From Acidimicrobiia bacterium (lineage in GTDB: Bacteria; Actinomycetota; Acidimicrobiia; Acidimicrobiales; Ilumatobacteraceae): DNA of 11,461 bases. A program made the position numbers and the translations under genes. Under the pieces are notes generated by a model. It made no database searches. It was not told the origin of the DNA and saw only the letters and a list, made by a program, of their open reading frames with translations. Below are positions 1 through 6,959 of this stretch, in pieces. Location of the stretch: the NCBI GenBank assembly GCA_010025655.1, contig RGSV01000021.1, forward strand, positions 1-11,461, read 5' to 3'. Within the stretch, counting starts at the first letter, position 1. Each line of letters opens with the position of its first letter.

Positions 1-122
1 CAGTGCACCTGCACATCCAGCCGCACGCCAGCGTGGCGGAGGTCATACAACGCGCGCTCAAAGCGCCGTTTGCCGATGAAACACCACGGGCAGACGAGGT
101 CAGAGACGATTTCCACCCGCAC
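1..122 (-). CDS. DsbA-family FrnE-like oxidoreductase, N-terminal fragment
   Basis: The minus strand opposite the menD upstream region encodes the first 40 residues of a thioredoxin-fold protein of the DsbA/FrnE type (the family also holding 2-hydroxychromene-2-carboxylate isomerase-like proteins). Seen directly: after a GTG start the frame reads VEIVSDLVCPWCFIGKRRFE, with the redox-active CPWC at residues 11-14 and the usual following FIGKRRFE. In the family such proteins act as cytoplasmic disulfide oxidoreductases or isomerases; the substrate cannot be told. The gene runs off the left edge, so its length is unknown. I chose GTG at 122 because family members begin one or two residues before the V-E-I strand; GTG at 131 or 116 are alternatives. 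It is divergent from menD with about 18 bp between start codons. No link to menaquinone synthesis is implied beyond adjacency. Confidence 0.82.
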   Translation of the reverse strand, partial: MRVEIVSDLVCPWCFIGKRRFERALYDLRHAGVRLDVQVH

Positions 123-140
123 TGCTGCCACGATAGAGGC

Positions 141-1829
141 ATGCAGTCTGCCAATGTGACCGCCACCTGGTGTGCCACGGTCGTCGACGAGTGGTGTGCG
201 CTGGGTGCCCGCGATGTGGTGCTGGCCCCCGGGTCGCGATCAACCCCGATGGCATTGGCGTTGGCGGCCGAGGCACGACTCAGGTTGCATGTGTTTCACG
301 ACGAGCGCAGTGCGTCGTTCGCAGCTCTCGGCATGGCGATGGCGAATGGTGTGCCAACCCTGTTGCTCTGCACGTCGGGCACCGCCGCAGTCAACTTTCA
401 TGCTGCCGTAGTCGAAGCGTCTCATGCCGAAGTTCCGCTCATCGTGCTGACGGCCGATCGACCACCCGAGTTGCAGGGTGTTGGCGCCCCACAGACGATC
501 GACCAACAGCGCCTCTTTGGTGTGGCGGTGCGCTCATTCGTTGATGTGGGTGTGCCAGACGACGAACGCCGAGATGAATGGAGACGAAGTGCCCAGCGAG
601 CCTGGTCGGCGGCAACTGCACAGCGACCCGGCCCCGTGCATGTGAACCTGCCATTTCGTGAGCCACTCGTCGGCATGCCGGGCGACCTGCCTGCTCGCGA
701 ATTTGAAAGTGCCACGCGCAAGGAGCGCGCACTGCCGACCGAGCAGTTATCACGACTGAGCATTCGCCTTGCGGGTCGACGTGGCGTAATCGTCGCGGGT
801 GTCGGTGCGCCAAGCACTTCCGCCTTGGCGCGACTGGCTGATGCCCTTGCGTGGCCGGTGCTCGCCGAGCCGCGCAGTGGTGCACGTGCCGATCACGAAC
901 GATTCATTCGTCATGCTGATGCTTTCTTGCGACACGAACCCACGGCGAAGTCGCTGCAACCCGACGTCGTCGTGCGCTTCGGTGCACCACACGCTTCGAA
1001 AGTCATCGCCACGTGGTTGCGCGACAGCGATGCGGAGTTGGTGGTGGTAAGCGAGTCGCCGTTTCTGATTGATCCCGATCGTCGTTGCGCGATGCATGTG
1101 GTTGCGGCCCCTGATGCGGTGTGTGATGACGTCGCGGCCGTCGTAGCGGGTCGAGCGGCGACCAACGATTGGCTCGATGAGTGGGCTATGGCCGAGCGAA
1201 CCGCGCGCGCGGTGATCGCGTCGATGCTTGATGACGAGGCAACACTGAGTGAACCAGGGGCTGCCCGCGCGATGGCTGCATCGCTGCCGGCTAATGCATC
1301 GCTCGTGGTGTCGTCATCCATGCCCGTGCGTGATCTCGAGTGGTACGCCGCTGCCACCGATCATCTGCGCGTGCTTGCCAACCGTGGCGCCAATGGCATT
1401 GACGGCGTGGTGTCGACGGCTGTCGGAGTGGCCCTTGCAACACAGGCACCAACGGGCTTGTTGATCGGTGACATTGCGTTCTTACACGACAGCAATGGTC
1501 TCGTCGCGCTGCGCCATCGTGTGGCCGACCTGCGCATCGTCGTGGTCGACAATGACGGAGGGGGAATCTTCTCGTTCTTGCCGCAGCGCAGCACGCTGGA
1601 ACACGAGCGCTTCGAGCAACTGTTCGGTACACCCCATGGCACCGACCTTGCGGCACTCGCGCGCGCCCACGGCCTTGATGTTGAATCAGTTGCGACCACG
1701 CAGCAATTGAAGGCGGCTCTCGCGAAGTCTGGGCCGCGCGTTATCGTCGTGTGCACTAACCGCGATCACAATGTGCAGCGTCACGACGAAGTGCACGCCG
1801 CGGTGGCGCGGGCACTCACCATCGCGTAG
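141..1829 (+). CDS. menD: 2-succinyl-5-enolpyruvyl-6-hydroxy-3-cyclohexene-1-carboxylate synthase MenD
   Basis: MenD is the thiamine-diphosphate enzyme that decarboxylates 2-oxoglutarate and adds it to isochorismate, giving SEPHCHC in cytoplasmic menaquinone synthesis. The 562-residue product is the normal family length. Visible motifs: APGSRSTP at 29-36, the ThDP-activating glutamate in HDERSA (Glu55), CTSGTA at 77-82, TADRPPELQ at 104-112 followed by GAPQTIDQ, and the C-terminal ThDP/Mg region GDIAFLHDSNGL at 443-454 with VVVDNDGGGIFSFLPQ ending near residue 482. The reading frame is open back to the window edge, but ATG at 141 is the right start: it places PGSRS about 30 residues in, as in known MenD, and the sequence upstream codes on the other strand. 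There is no well-spaced Shine-Dalgarno; AGAGG at 135-139 lies too close, so the message may be nearly leaderless. It is convergent with menF. Confidence 0.96.
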   Translation: MQSANVTATWCATVVDEWCALGARDVVLAPGSRSTPMALALAAEARLRLHVFHDERSASFAALGMAMANGVPTLLLCTSGTAAVNFHAAVVEASHAEVPLIVLTADRPPELQGVGAPQTIDQQRLFGVAVRSFVDVGVPDDERRDEWRRSAQRAWSAATAQRPGPVHVNLPFREPLVGMPGDLPAREFESATRKERALPTEQLSRLSIRLAGRRGVIVAGVGAPSTSALARLADALAWPVLAEPRSGARADHERFIRHADAFLRHEPTAKSLQPDVVVRFGAPHASKVIATWLRDSDAELVVVSESPFLIDPDRRCAMHVVAAPDAVCDDVAAVVAGRAATNDWLDEWAMAERTARAVIASMLDDEATLSEPGAARAMAASLPANASLVVSSSMPVRDLEWYAAATDHLRVLANRGANGIDGVVSTAVGVALATQAPTGLLIGDIAFLHDSNGLVALRHRVADLRIVVVDNDGGGIFSFLPQRSTLEHERFEQLFGTPHGTDLAALARAHGLDVESVATTQQLKAALAKSGPRVIVVCTNRDHNVQRHDEVHAAVARALTIA

Positions 1830-1834
1830 CGCGG

Positions 1835-1854
1835 GTCGACGGTAAGGCTTCGAC
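1835..1854. terminator. weak hairpin between convergent menD and menF
   Basis: In the 38-bp gap between the menD stop and the menF stop, GTCGA (1835-1839) can pair with TCGAC (1850-1854) around a 10-nt loop, and CGCG flanks extend it with a bulge. There is no U-tract on either strand. It may help end transcription from both sides, but the stem is short and this is a guess from position. Confidence 0.2.
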
Positions 1855-1867
1855 GCGGCCCTGGCGC

Positions 1868-3064
1868 CTAGGGTCGCACGATGGCGGCCAGCATCGCCTG
1901 AAACTTGGCCTGCGTCTCTGCGAGCTCAGCCTGTGGATCGCTCTGCGCAACGATGCCACCACCGGCAAAGAGTCGGGCGACGCGACGATCGGCGCTGAGT
2001 TCCGCGCAGCGAATGGTGACTGCCCACGTGCCGTTGCCGTGACGGTCACACCAGCCCACGCTGCCGCCATAGCGACCGCGAGCGAGCCCCTCGTGTTGCG
2101 CCAGCAACGCCAGTGCGGCTGCACGGGGGTGACCACCCAACGCCGGGGTGGGCGAGAGTGTCTGCATCAACTGCACGACATGCGGTAACGGCATCGACAA
2201 CTTGCCTTCGATGCGCGTACCTAGATGTTGCACGTTGGCAACGGCGACTACCTCTGGTTCTGGCTGCCAGTCGAGATATGAACACCACGGCAACAAGGTG
2301 TCATGCACCATGTCGATGACGACGCGATGTTCGATTTGATTTTTCTCGCTTGCCCGCAACTCTGCAGCCAACCGTGCGTCGATGACAGGGTCACCCGTGC
2401 GCGGCGTAGTGCCGGCCAGTGGATTGCTGCTCACGTCGTCGCCGGCACGTGCGACGAGCAGTTCGGGCGACGCGCCAACGAGACCGTCGATTGAATACCG
2501 ATAACTCGAGCCGAATGACGCGCGCAGACGACGCAGTAGAGCATGCACCGAGATGGGCTCACTCGATTCGACGAAGATGTCTCGGGCGACGACCGCCTTC
2601 GTGATTTCGCCGCGTTGCACGGCATCGCGAATTGCGGCAACGGCGCGAAGATACGTTGCGACATCGACGCCAGGTCGCACGGTGAACTGTGTGGCGCGTG
2701 GTGCCGTGCTGCTCGGTGGCGCAAGATCAACCGAGCATCCCTCGACGTGGGTAACCCATGCCGTGCCATCGCTCGCCTTGGCGACAGTTACTTCGGGCAA
2801 TATTGCTTCGCCGGATTCACCGTCGAACGAGTGCCAACCCAACAACACGCCATCTGACCCAAGTGTCGCCACCGTGTCGTCGCACGCCACAGCGTCAAGA
2901 AACCCTGGGGCGCTCAACAGTGGAATTCGTGCCGCCACACCTCGGCCAGCGAAGCCGACACCATCGCGCACGAAGAGCACACCATCGTTGCCCGCAATGT
3001 CGTTGAGATCGACGTTGGCGTCGGTGAAGTCGCGCAACGGCCGAGTGATGAGACGAATCGCCAT
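1868..3064 (-). CDS. menF: isochorismate synthase MenF
   Basis: This is a chorismate-binding family enzyme, 398 residues, taken to convert chorismate to isochorismate, the first committed step to menaquinone. The C-terminal chorismate-binding domain spans about 130-396: GEITKAVVAR with the general-base lysine at 156, GASPELL at 197-203, LAGTTPR at 216-222, the metal-binding stretch SEKNQIEH at 239-246, NVQHLGT at 277-283, RYGGSVGW at 331-338, AGGGIV at 367-372 and E380/E383 near the end. Relatives TrpE, PabB and salicylate synthase share the fold; QHLGT and the neighbouring menG and menD argue for isochorismate synthase. The frame is open upstream to 3448, but that part overlaps menG; ATG at 3064 lies 8 bp after the menG stop, so the two form an operon on this strand. 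No clear Shine-Dalgarno is visible, consistent with readthrough from menG. Confidence 0.9.
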   Translation of the reverse strand: MAIRLITRPLRDFTDANVDLNDIAGNDGVLFVRDGVGFAGRGVAARIPLLSAPGFLDAVACDDTVATLGSDGVLLGWHSFDGESGEAILPEVTVAKASDGTAWVTHVEGCSVDLAPPSSTAPRATQFTVRPGVDVATYLRAVAAIRDAVQRGEITKAVVARDIFVESSEPISVHALLRRLRASFGSSYRYSIDGLVGASPELLVARAGDDVSSNPLAGTTPRTGDPVIDARLAAELRASEKNQIEHRVVIDMVHDTLLPWCSYLDWQPEPEVVAVANVQHLGTRIEGKLSMPLPHVVQLMQTLSPTPALGGHPRAAALALLAQHEGLARGRYGGSVGWCDRHGNGTWAVTIRCAELSADRRVARLFAGGGIVAQSDPQAELAETQAKFQAMLAAIVRP

Positions 3065-3072
3065 GCCGACCG

Positions 3073-3783
3073 TTACCGCGTGCCAAGCAGCAGTTGGGTG
3101 AGGCCACCTGAGAGCTGATGATGAGTCACGTTGCGAAACCCCGCAGTACGCAGCATCTGACTCAGTTCGGCGGCTGGCGGCAGATACGAGACACTGCGTG
3201 GCAGATAGCCGTAGGCAGCACGGTCGGAGAGCAAGCCACCGAGCCATGGCACGAAGCGTCCGAAGTAGAGCGAGTTGCCGGCACGCACGAATGGGTTGGT
3301 CGGCACCGACACGTCGAGTAACGCGACTCGTCCACCCGGACGCACCACTCGCGCCAATTCCTTGAAGAACGCCGGAAGTTCCACCAGGTTGCGCAGGGCA
3401 AAGCCACATGTGACGCCATCGAGGCTGGCATCGCGCACCGGTAGGCACAACACGTCGGATTGCGTGCGAGGTGCGCCGCTGGTGTCATTGGCGAGCATGC
3501 CGAAGGAAAAGTCGAACGACAACGGCACCAAACCTTGACGGCGCAGCTCTGCACACAGGTCGCCCGTGCCACTGGCGAGATCAGCCACGATCGCACCGAC
3601 AGGTAGCCGCAGATCGCTGACGGCGCGTCGTCGCCAGCGAACATCTAGCCGAAAGGTCATGATGCGATTGACGAGGTCATAGCGCGGGGCGATGGTGTCG
3701 AACATCTCGCGCACCGCGTGGGCCTTGGTATCGCCGGTTGGCAGTTGGTCGACGTCCCAACTCTTGCGTTGCGGTTCAACCAC
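3073..3783 (-). CDS. menG: demethylmenaquinone methyltransferase MenG (UbiE family)
   Basis: MenG transfers a methyl group from S-adenosylmethionine to demethylmenaquinone, the last step of menaquinone synthesis, acting at the membrane surface. The 236-residue protein matches the UbiE/COQ5 family in length. Seen: MFDTIAPRYDLVNR at 27-40, the SAM-binding glycine-rich motif VADLASGTGDL at 66-76, DFSFGML at 91-97, the GFALRNL signature at 127-133, PGGR at 149-152, and the C-terminal YLPRSVSYLPP segment followed by M-L-R-T-A-G-F, typical of UbiE. The start is GTG at 3783, giving the usual short polar leader before LPTGDTKA. The stop lies 8 bp before menF, so it is the first gene of a menG-menF pair. 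Its start faces that of the acyl-CoA dehydrogenase across about 23 bp. Confidence 0.94.
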   Translation of the reverse strand: MVEPQRKSWDVDQLPTGDTKAHAVREMFDTIAPRYDLVNRIMTFRLDVRWRRRAVSDLRLPVGAIVADLASGTGDLCAELRRQGLVPLSFDFSFGMLANDTSGAPRTQSDVLCLPVRDASLDGVTCGFALRNLVELPAFFKELARVVRPGGRVALLDVSVPTNPFVRAGNSLYFGRFVPWLGGLLSDRAAYGYLPRSVSYLPPAAELSQMLRTAGFRNVTHHQLSGGLTQLLLGTR

Positions 3784-3806
3784 GAGGCAAGGCTACGGTG
3801 GAACGC

Positions 3807-5027
3807 GTGATCGACTTCTCGTTCGCGCCCGAGATTGAAGACGTGCGCATGCGAGTGCGCGACTTCATGGACAAAGAAGTACGACCGCGCTGGGATGCCA
3901 CCGACCAAGACGACCGCAAGGCGGTGGTGAAGGCAATCGTCGAGTTGCGCGACCGGGCCCGCAACGAATGGAAACTCTGGCTACCACACATGCCCGCAGA
4001 GTGGGGTGGCATGGGCTTGGGTCCAACGGCGATGGCTGCGGTCTCTGCCGAAGCAGCAAAGGTCGGCATCGGGCCATTTGTTCTGAATGCACAGGCACCC
4101 GATGAGGGCAACCAACACACGCTCTTGCATTGGGGCACGCCCGAGCAGAAAGAGAAGTATCTGCGCCCGTTGTGTGAGGGCACGACGCGCTCCTGCTTTG
4201 CGATGACCGAACCTGAAGTAGCGGGCAGTGACCCGACGTTGATCAGAACGCAGGCGTACCAAGACGGCGACGAATGGGTGTTGAATGGCCATAAGTGGTT
4301 CATCTCTGGTGCGCGTGGTGCGCGGTTTGCATTGGTCATCGCCCGCACCGAAGACAATCCTGACTTGCCGCAAGCTGCGAATTCGTGCTTCATCGTTGAC
4401 ATACCGACCGAAGGCTTTGAGATCGTGCGCGACATCGAAACAATGTCTGGATCGCACAACCATTGTGAGATCTACTTGCGTGATGTGCGTGTCTCGAACG
4501 ACAACATGCTCGGTGGTCGCGGTCAGGGCCATCTCCTGGGTCAATATCGGCTTGGCCCGGCGCGACTCGCGCACTGCATGCGGTGGATTGGTCAGGCCGA
4601 GACTGCCCTCGACATGATGGTGAAACGAAGTCTCGAGCGGTTCTCCCATGGCTCACTGCTGGCTGAAAAGCAAGGCATCCAGTGGCTGATTGCCGACTCA
4701 ACCGTCGAGTTGTACCAATGCAAGTTGATGGTGTTGCATGCGGCGTATCGCATCGAACATGGGCTGCCGTTCACCAGCGAGGTGTCGATGGCCAAGCACT
4801 TCGTCGCCAACAGCCTGTGGCGCATCGTCGATCGTGCGATTCAAGTGCACGGGGCGTTGGGTTACAGCAACGACACTCCGCTGGCGCACATGTTGCAGCA
4901 GGCGCGATGGAGTCGGTTCGCTGATGGAGCCGACGAAATCCACCAGATGCGCATCGCGCAGCGCACCATCGCAGCCTTCAAAGATCACGGAACCACCAAG
5001 AGCGCCACAGGAGACCTACCACTGTGA
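3807..5027 (+). CDS. acyl-CoA dehydrogenase, ACAD10/11-like (FadE type)
   Basis: This flavoprotein family oxidises acyl-CoA to trans-2-enoyl-CoA, passing electrons to an electron-transfer flavoprotein. With GTG at 3807 the product has 406 residues and starts MIDFSFAPEIEDV, as relatives do; GTG at 3798 would add three residues. Domains: helical N-terminal part (1-127), middle beta domain with CFAMTEPEVAGSD at 130-142 and the HKWFISGAR flavin-contact stretch at 162-170, and helical C-terminal domain (about 240-395) with QVHGALGYSNDTPL at 346-359. Where medium-chain acyl-CoA dehydrogenases carry the catalytic Glu in a Y-E-G-T motif, this one reads FADGADEIH (371-379), so Asp373 takes that place, as in the ACAD10/11 group. 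Substrate is unknown. It overlaps the next gene by 4 bp, so the two are translationally coupled. Confidence 0.9.
   Translation: MIDFSFAPEIEDVRMRVRDFMDKEVRPRWDATDQDDRKAVVKAIVELRDRARNEWKLWLPHMPAEWGGMGLGPTAMAAVSAEAAKVGIGPFVLNAQAPDEGNQHTLLHWGTPEQKEKYLRPLCEGTTRSCFAMTEPEVAGSDPTLIRTQAYQDGDEWVLNGHKWFISGARGARFALVIARTEDNPDLPQAANSCFIVDIPTEGFEIVRDIETMSGSHNHCEIYLRDVRVSNDNMLGGRGQGHLLGQYRLGPARLAHCMRWIGQAETALDMMVKRSLERFSHGSLLAEKQGIQWLIADSTVELYQCKLMVLHAAYRIEHGLPFTSEVSMAKHFVANSLWRIVDRAIQVHGALGYSNDTPLAHMLQQARWSRFADGADEIHQMRIAQRTIAAFKDHGTTKSATGDLPL
5009..5013 (+). promoter_or_regulatory. ribosome binding site for the luciferase-like gene
   Basis: AGGAG lies 10 nt before the GTG at 5024, inside the 3' end of the acyl-CoA dehydrogenase gene. 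It is the clearest Shine-Dalgarno sequence I see in the window and supports the GTG start and the GTGA overlap of the two genes. Confidence 0.65.
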
Positions 5028-5995
5028 ACAACGATCTGATTTTCGGCGTCTTCATGCCCCAGGGCTGGAAGATGGAGCTCGCCACCATCTCCGACGACCA
5101 AGCAAAATGGGCCAAGGCGGTGGAGATCGCGGTGCGTGCGGAGGCGCTCGGTTACGACTCGATCTGGGTTTACGACCACTTCCATAACGTGCCGAAGCCG
5201 GCGCATGAGGCAGTGTTCGAGTGCTGGACCACCATCGCGGCTATCAGTCAGCGCACCTCACGCATCCGCCTCGGGCAGATGGTGGGCTGCAATCTCTACC
5301 GCGAGCCAGCATTGCTCGCAAAAATCACCTCGACCATCGACGTCATCAGCGGCGGACGCCTCGACTGGGGCATCGGAGCGGGATGGTACGAGAACGAGTG
5401 TCGTGGTTACGGCTACGACTTTCCGCTACCGAAAGAGCGCATCGCGATGTTGCGTGAGTGTGTGGAGATCGTCAACTCGATGTGGTCAGAGAAGGAAACG
5501 ACGTACAACGGCAAGTACTACACGCTCGTGCGCGGCAACTGCGACCCGAAGCCGGTGCAAAAGCCGCGTCCACCGATCTGGATTGGTGGCGGCGGCGAGC
5601 AGCTCACGTTGCGTGTCGTCGCGCGGCACGCGGACTATGCAAACTTTGGTGGCACAGTCGAAGATTTCAAACGTAAGCGCGAAATCCTCGCCCAACACTG
5701 CAAAGACGTCGGACGAAACTTCGACGAGATTCGACTCACGTGGTCACCCGAAGTCTTCATGCGCGAGACTGAAGCCGAAGTGGCTGCGGCCGGGTCGCGC
5801 AGCCTCTGGGGTCACCCGCTCGAGCAATGGAAGGCCGTCTCGCTCGTGGGCACTCCCGAACAAGTGAGCGAAAAGGTTGCTGAGTACGTGGCGATGGGGT
5901 GCGTTGGGTTCGTGCCGTGGTGTGCCGATTACCCCGACACGACCACCCTTGACTTGTTCGCTGGCGTCGCCAATCAGTTTCGCGCGCCGCGCTGA
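5024..5995 (+). CDS. LLM-class (luciferase-like) flavin or F420-dependent oxidoreductase
   Basis: A 323-residue single-domain luciferase-like monooxygenase family protein with a TIM-barrel fold. Seen: LGYDSIWVYDHF at 42-53, the RIRLGQMV strand at 81-88 followed by NLYREPALLAK, the hallmark stretch IDVISGGRLDWGIGAGWYE at 105-123, and KPRPPIWIGGGGEQLTLR at 180-197 ending in VVARHAD. In actinobacteria proteins of this subgroup mostly use coenzyme F420 rather than FMN; that assignment is inference, since the sequence alone does not fix the cofactor. The substrate is unknown. The start GTG at 5024 overlaps the acyl-CoA dehydrogenase stop (GTGA), with AGGAG 10 nt upstream, so both are made from one message and may act on the same acyl-CoA or lipid-type substrate. 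The stop lies 6 bp from the stop of the convergent MaoC gene. Confidence 0.9.
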   Translation: MNNDLIFGVFMPQGWKMELATISDDQAKWAKAVEIAVRAEALGYDSIWVYDHFHNVPKPAHEAVFECWTTIAAISQRTSRIRLGQMVGCNLYREPALLAKITSTIDVISGGRLDWGIGAGWYENECRGYGYDFPLPKERIAMLRECVEIVNSMWSEKETTYNGKYYTLVRGNCDPKPVQKPRPPIWIGGGGEQLTLRVVARHADYANFGGTVEDFKRKREILAQHCKDVGRNFDEIRLTWSPEVFMRETEAEVAAAGSRSLWGHPLEQWKAVSLVGTPEQVSEKVAEYVAMGCVGFVPWCADYPDTTTLDLFAGVANQFRAPR

Positions 5996-6001
5996 CGCGG
6001 C

Positions 6002-6463
6002 TCAGCCGAAGTAGGTGCGAAACACCAGTTCGGCGACGCAACTTGGCTTTGCAGCACCTTCAATCTCGAAGGTCGCCTCGAGTGTCATCTGAATTCCGCC
6101 CGCGACGTCTTCGGCCGCGAGCAGTTTGGCACCGACTCGTAGGCGTGAACCGACGGGCACGGGTGATGGAAAGCGAACCTTGTTCGTGCCGTAGTTGACG
6201 CCCATCACGGCACCTTCAACGCCGTAGATCTGGGGCAGGAGTGAGGGCCCGAGCGACAGTGTGAGATAGCCGTGGGCAATCGGCGCGCCAAACGGACCCT
6301 TCTTGGCTTTTTCGACGTCGACGTGAATCCACTGATGATCGCCGGTCGCATCAGCGAACGTGTTCACCATCTCTTGCGTCACCGTGAGGTAGTCGCTGTA
6401 GCCGAGGTGTTGACCGATATGTGCTTTGATGCCGTCGGCACCCTTCATGATCGTTTTTGCCAT
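6002..6463 (-). CDS. MaoC-family (R)-specific enoyl-CoA hydratase, HtdZ-like
   Basis: A 153-residue single hot-dog-domain hydratase, taken to add water to trans-2-enoyl-CoA to give (R)-3-hydroxyacyl-CoA. The segment FADATGDHQWIHVD at 36-49 is the hydratase motif, with the probable catalytic pair Asp42 and His47. It is followed by PFGAPIAHGYLTLSL, NYGTNKVRFPSPVPVGSR and AKPSCVAE. From memory this layout closely matches Mycobacterium tuberculosis Rv0130 (HtdZ), where the corresponding Asp and His lie five residues apart; a search would settle how close. ATG at 6463 is the start. The upstream membrane-protein gene ends 3 bp before it, so the two probably share a transcript. It could use the product of the convergent acyl-CoA dehydrogenase, but they are not co-transcribed. 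Confidence 0.9.
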   Translation of the reverse strand: MAKTIMKGADGIKAHIGQHLGYSDYLTVTQEMVNTFADATGDHQWIHVDVEKAKKGPFGAPIAHGYLTLSLGPSLLPQIYGVEGAVMGVNYGTNKVRFPSPVPVGSRLRVGAKLLAAEDVAGGIQMTLEATFEIEGAAKPSCVAELVFRTYFG

Positions 6464-6466
6464 GGT

Positions 6467-6883
6467 CTAGTGATACCAGATTCGCTGGTGCTCGCGACTT
6501 TGTGTATGCAGCAGCAGGGCTAGCACCGCCACATCAAAGGCAAACGAGATGAGGCTTGATCCGATGATGCGTAGCCTCCAGGAAGCCCCAATCTGGCTGT
6601 AGGCAACGAAGTTCATCACGATGGGTGCTGCAGCCGCCGCGACCGACAACTGCCAGCCGACGCGTCGCTCATTGGCCATAAGGAAAGGGCCGGCCGCGTG
6701 CGCTGCCACGACGAGCAAACCGAGCACGAACCCGAAGGTGTACCGATAGCGAAAGTACGACAGCACGCCACCACCATCGAGCAGATCGGCAAGAGCGAAG
6801 AAGCCGTTGATATAGAGCAGCCACGTGGCGATTTGCAGCGTCTGCGGCTGCATGCGGTCGAACCATTTGCGTGAGTTCAGCAT
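6467..6883 (-). CDS. small four-helix membrane protein of unknown function
   Basis: I do not recognise this 138-residue protein. It has four evident hydrophobic helices at about 16-37, 48-69, 76-97 and 105-126, joined by short loops, with basic residues before the first helix (NSRKWFDR) and between the second and third (NERR), and a polar His/Arg-rich tail. No catalytic or binding motif is visible, and there is no signal peptide cleavage site. ATG at 6883 is chosen because it precedes the first helix by a short charged stretch; ATG at 6853 is possible. The frame stays open to 7132, but that part runs antisense through era. It lies 3 bp upstream of the MaoC hydratase gene and is divergent from era with a 76-bp gap. 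Operon position suggests nothing definite about its job. Confidence 0.72.
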   Translation of the reverse strand: MLNSRKWFDRMQPQTLQIATWLLYINGFFALADLLDGGGVLSYFRYRYTFGFVLGLLVVAAHAAGPFLMANERRVGWQLSVAAAAAPIVMNFVAYSQIGASWRLRIIGSSLISFAFDVAVLALLLHTQSREHQRIWYH

Positions 6884-6904
6884 TGCCGTTGAGTCTGGCA
6901 GATA

Positions 6905-6919
6905 CGTCGAGCCTCGACG
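6905..6919. promoter_or_regulatory. 15-bp palindrome in the divergent gap before era
   Basis: CGTCGAG and CTCGACG form a perfect 7-bp inverted repeat around a single C. It sits 22 bp from the membrane-protein start and 40 bp from the era start, in the only noncoding sequence between them, where an operator for a dimeric regulator could lie. In GC-rich DNA such palindromes also arise by chance, and no regulator is visible nearby. Confidence 0.35.
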
Positions 6920-6959
6920 CGCCGAGCGTTGAAAAGGCATTCGGTAGCGTGCCAAGACG

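Noticed and set aside
3..140. N-terminal extension of menD by 46 residues
   Set aside because: The extension has no MenD character, and the opposite strand encodes a clear FrnE-like start with CPWC.
3065..3448. N-terminal extension of menF by 128 residues
   Set aside because: It overlaps the menG coding region in another frame and shows no family resemblance; ATG at 3064 fits the normal length.
3776..4459. 227-residue frame antisense to the acyl-CoA dehydrogenase
   Set aside because: It is a mirror of a well-supported gene and has no recognisable motif; such frames are common in GC-rich coding DNA.
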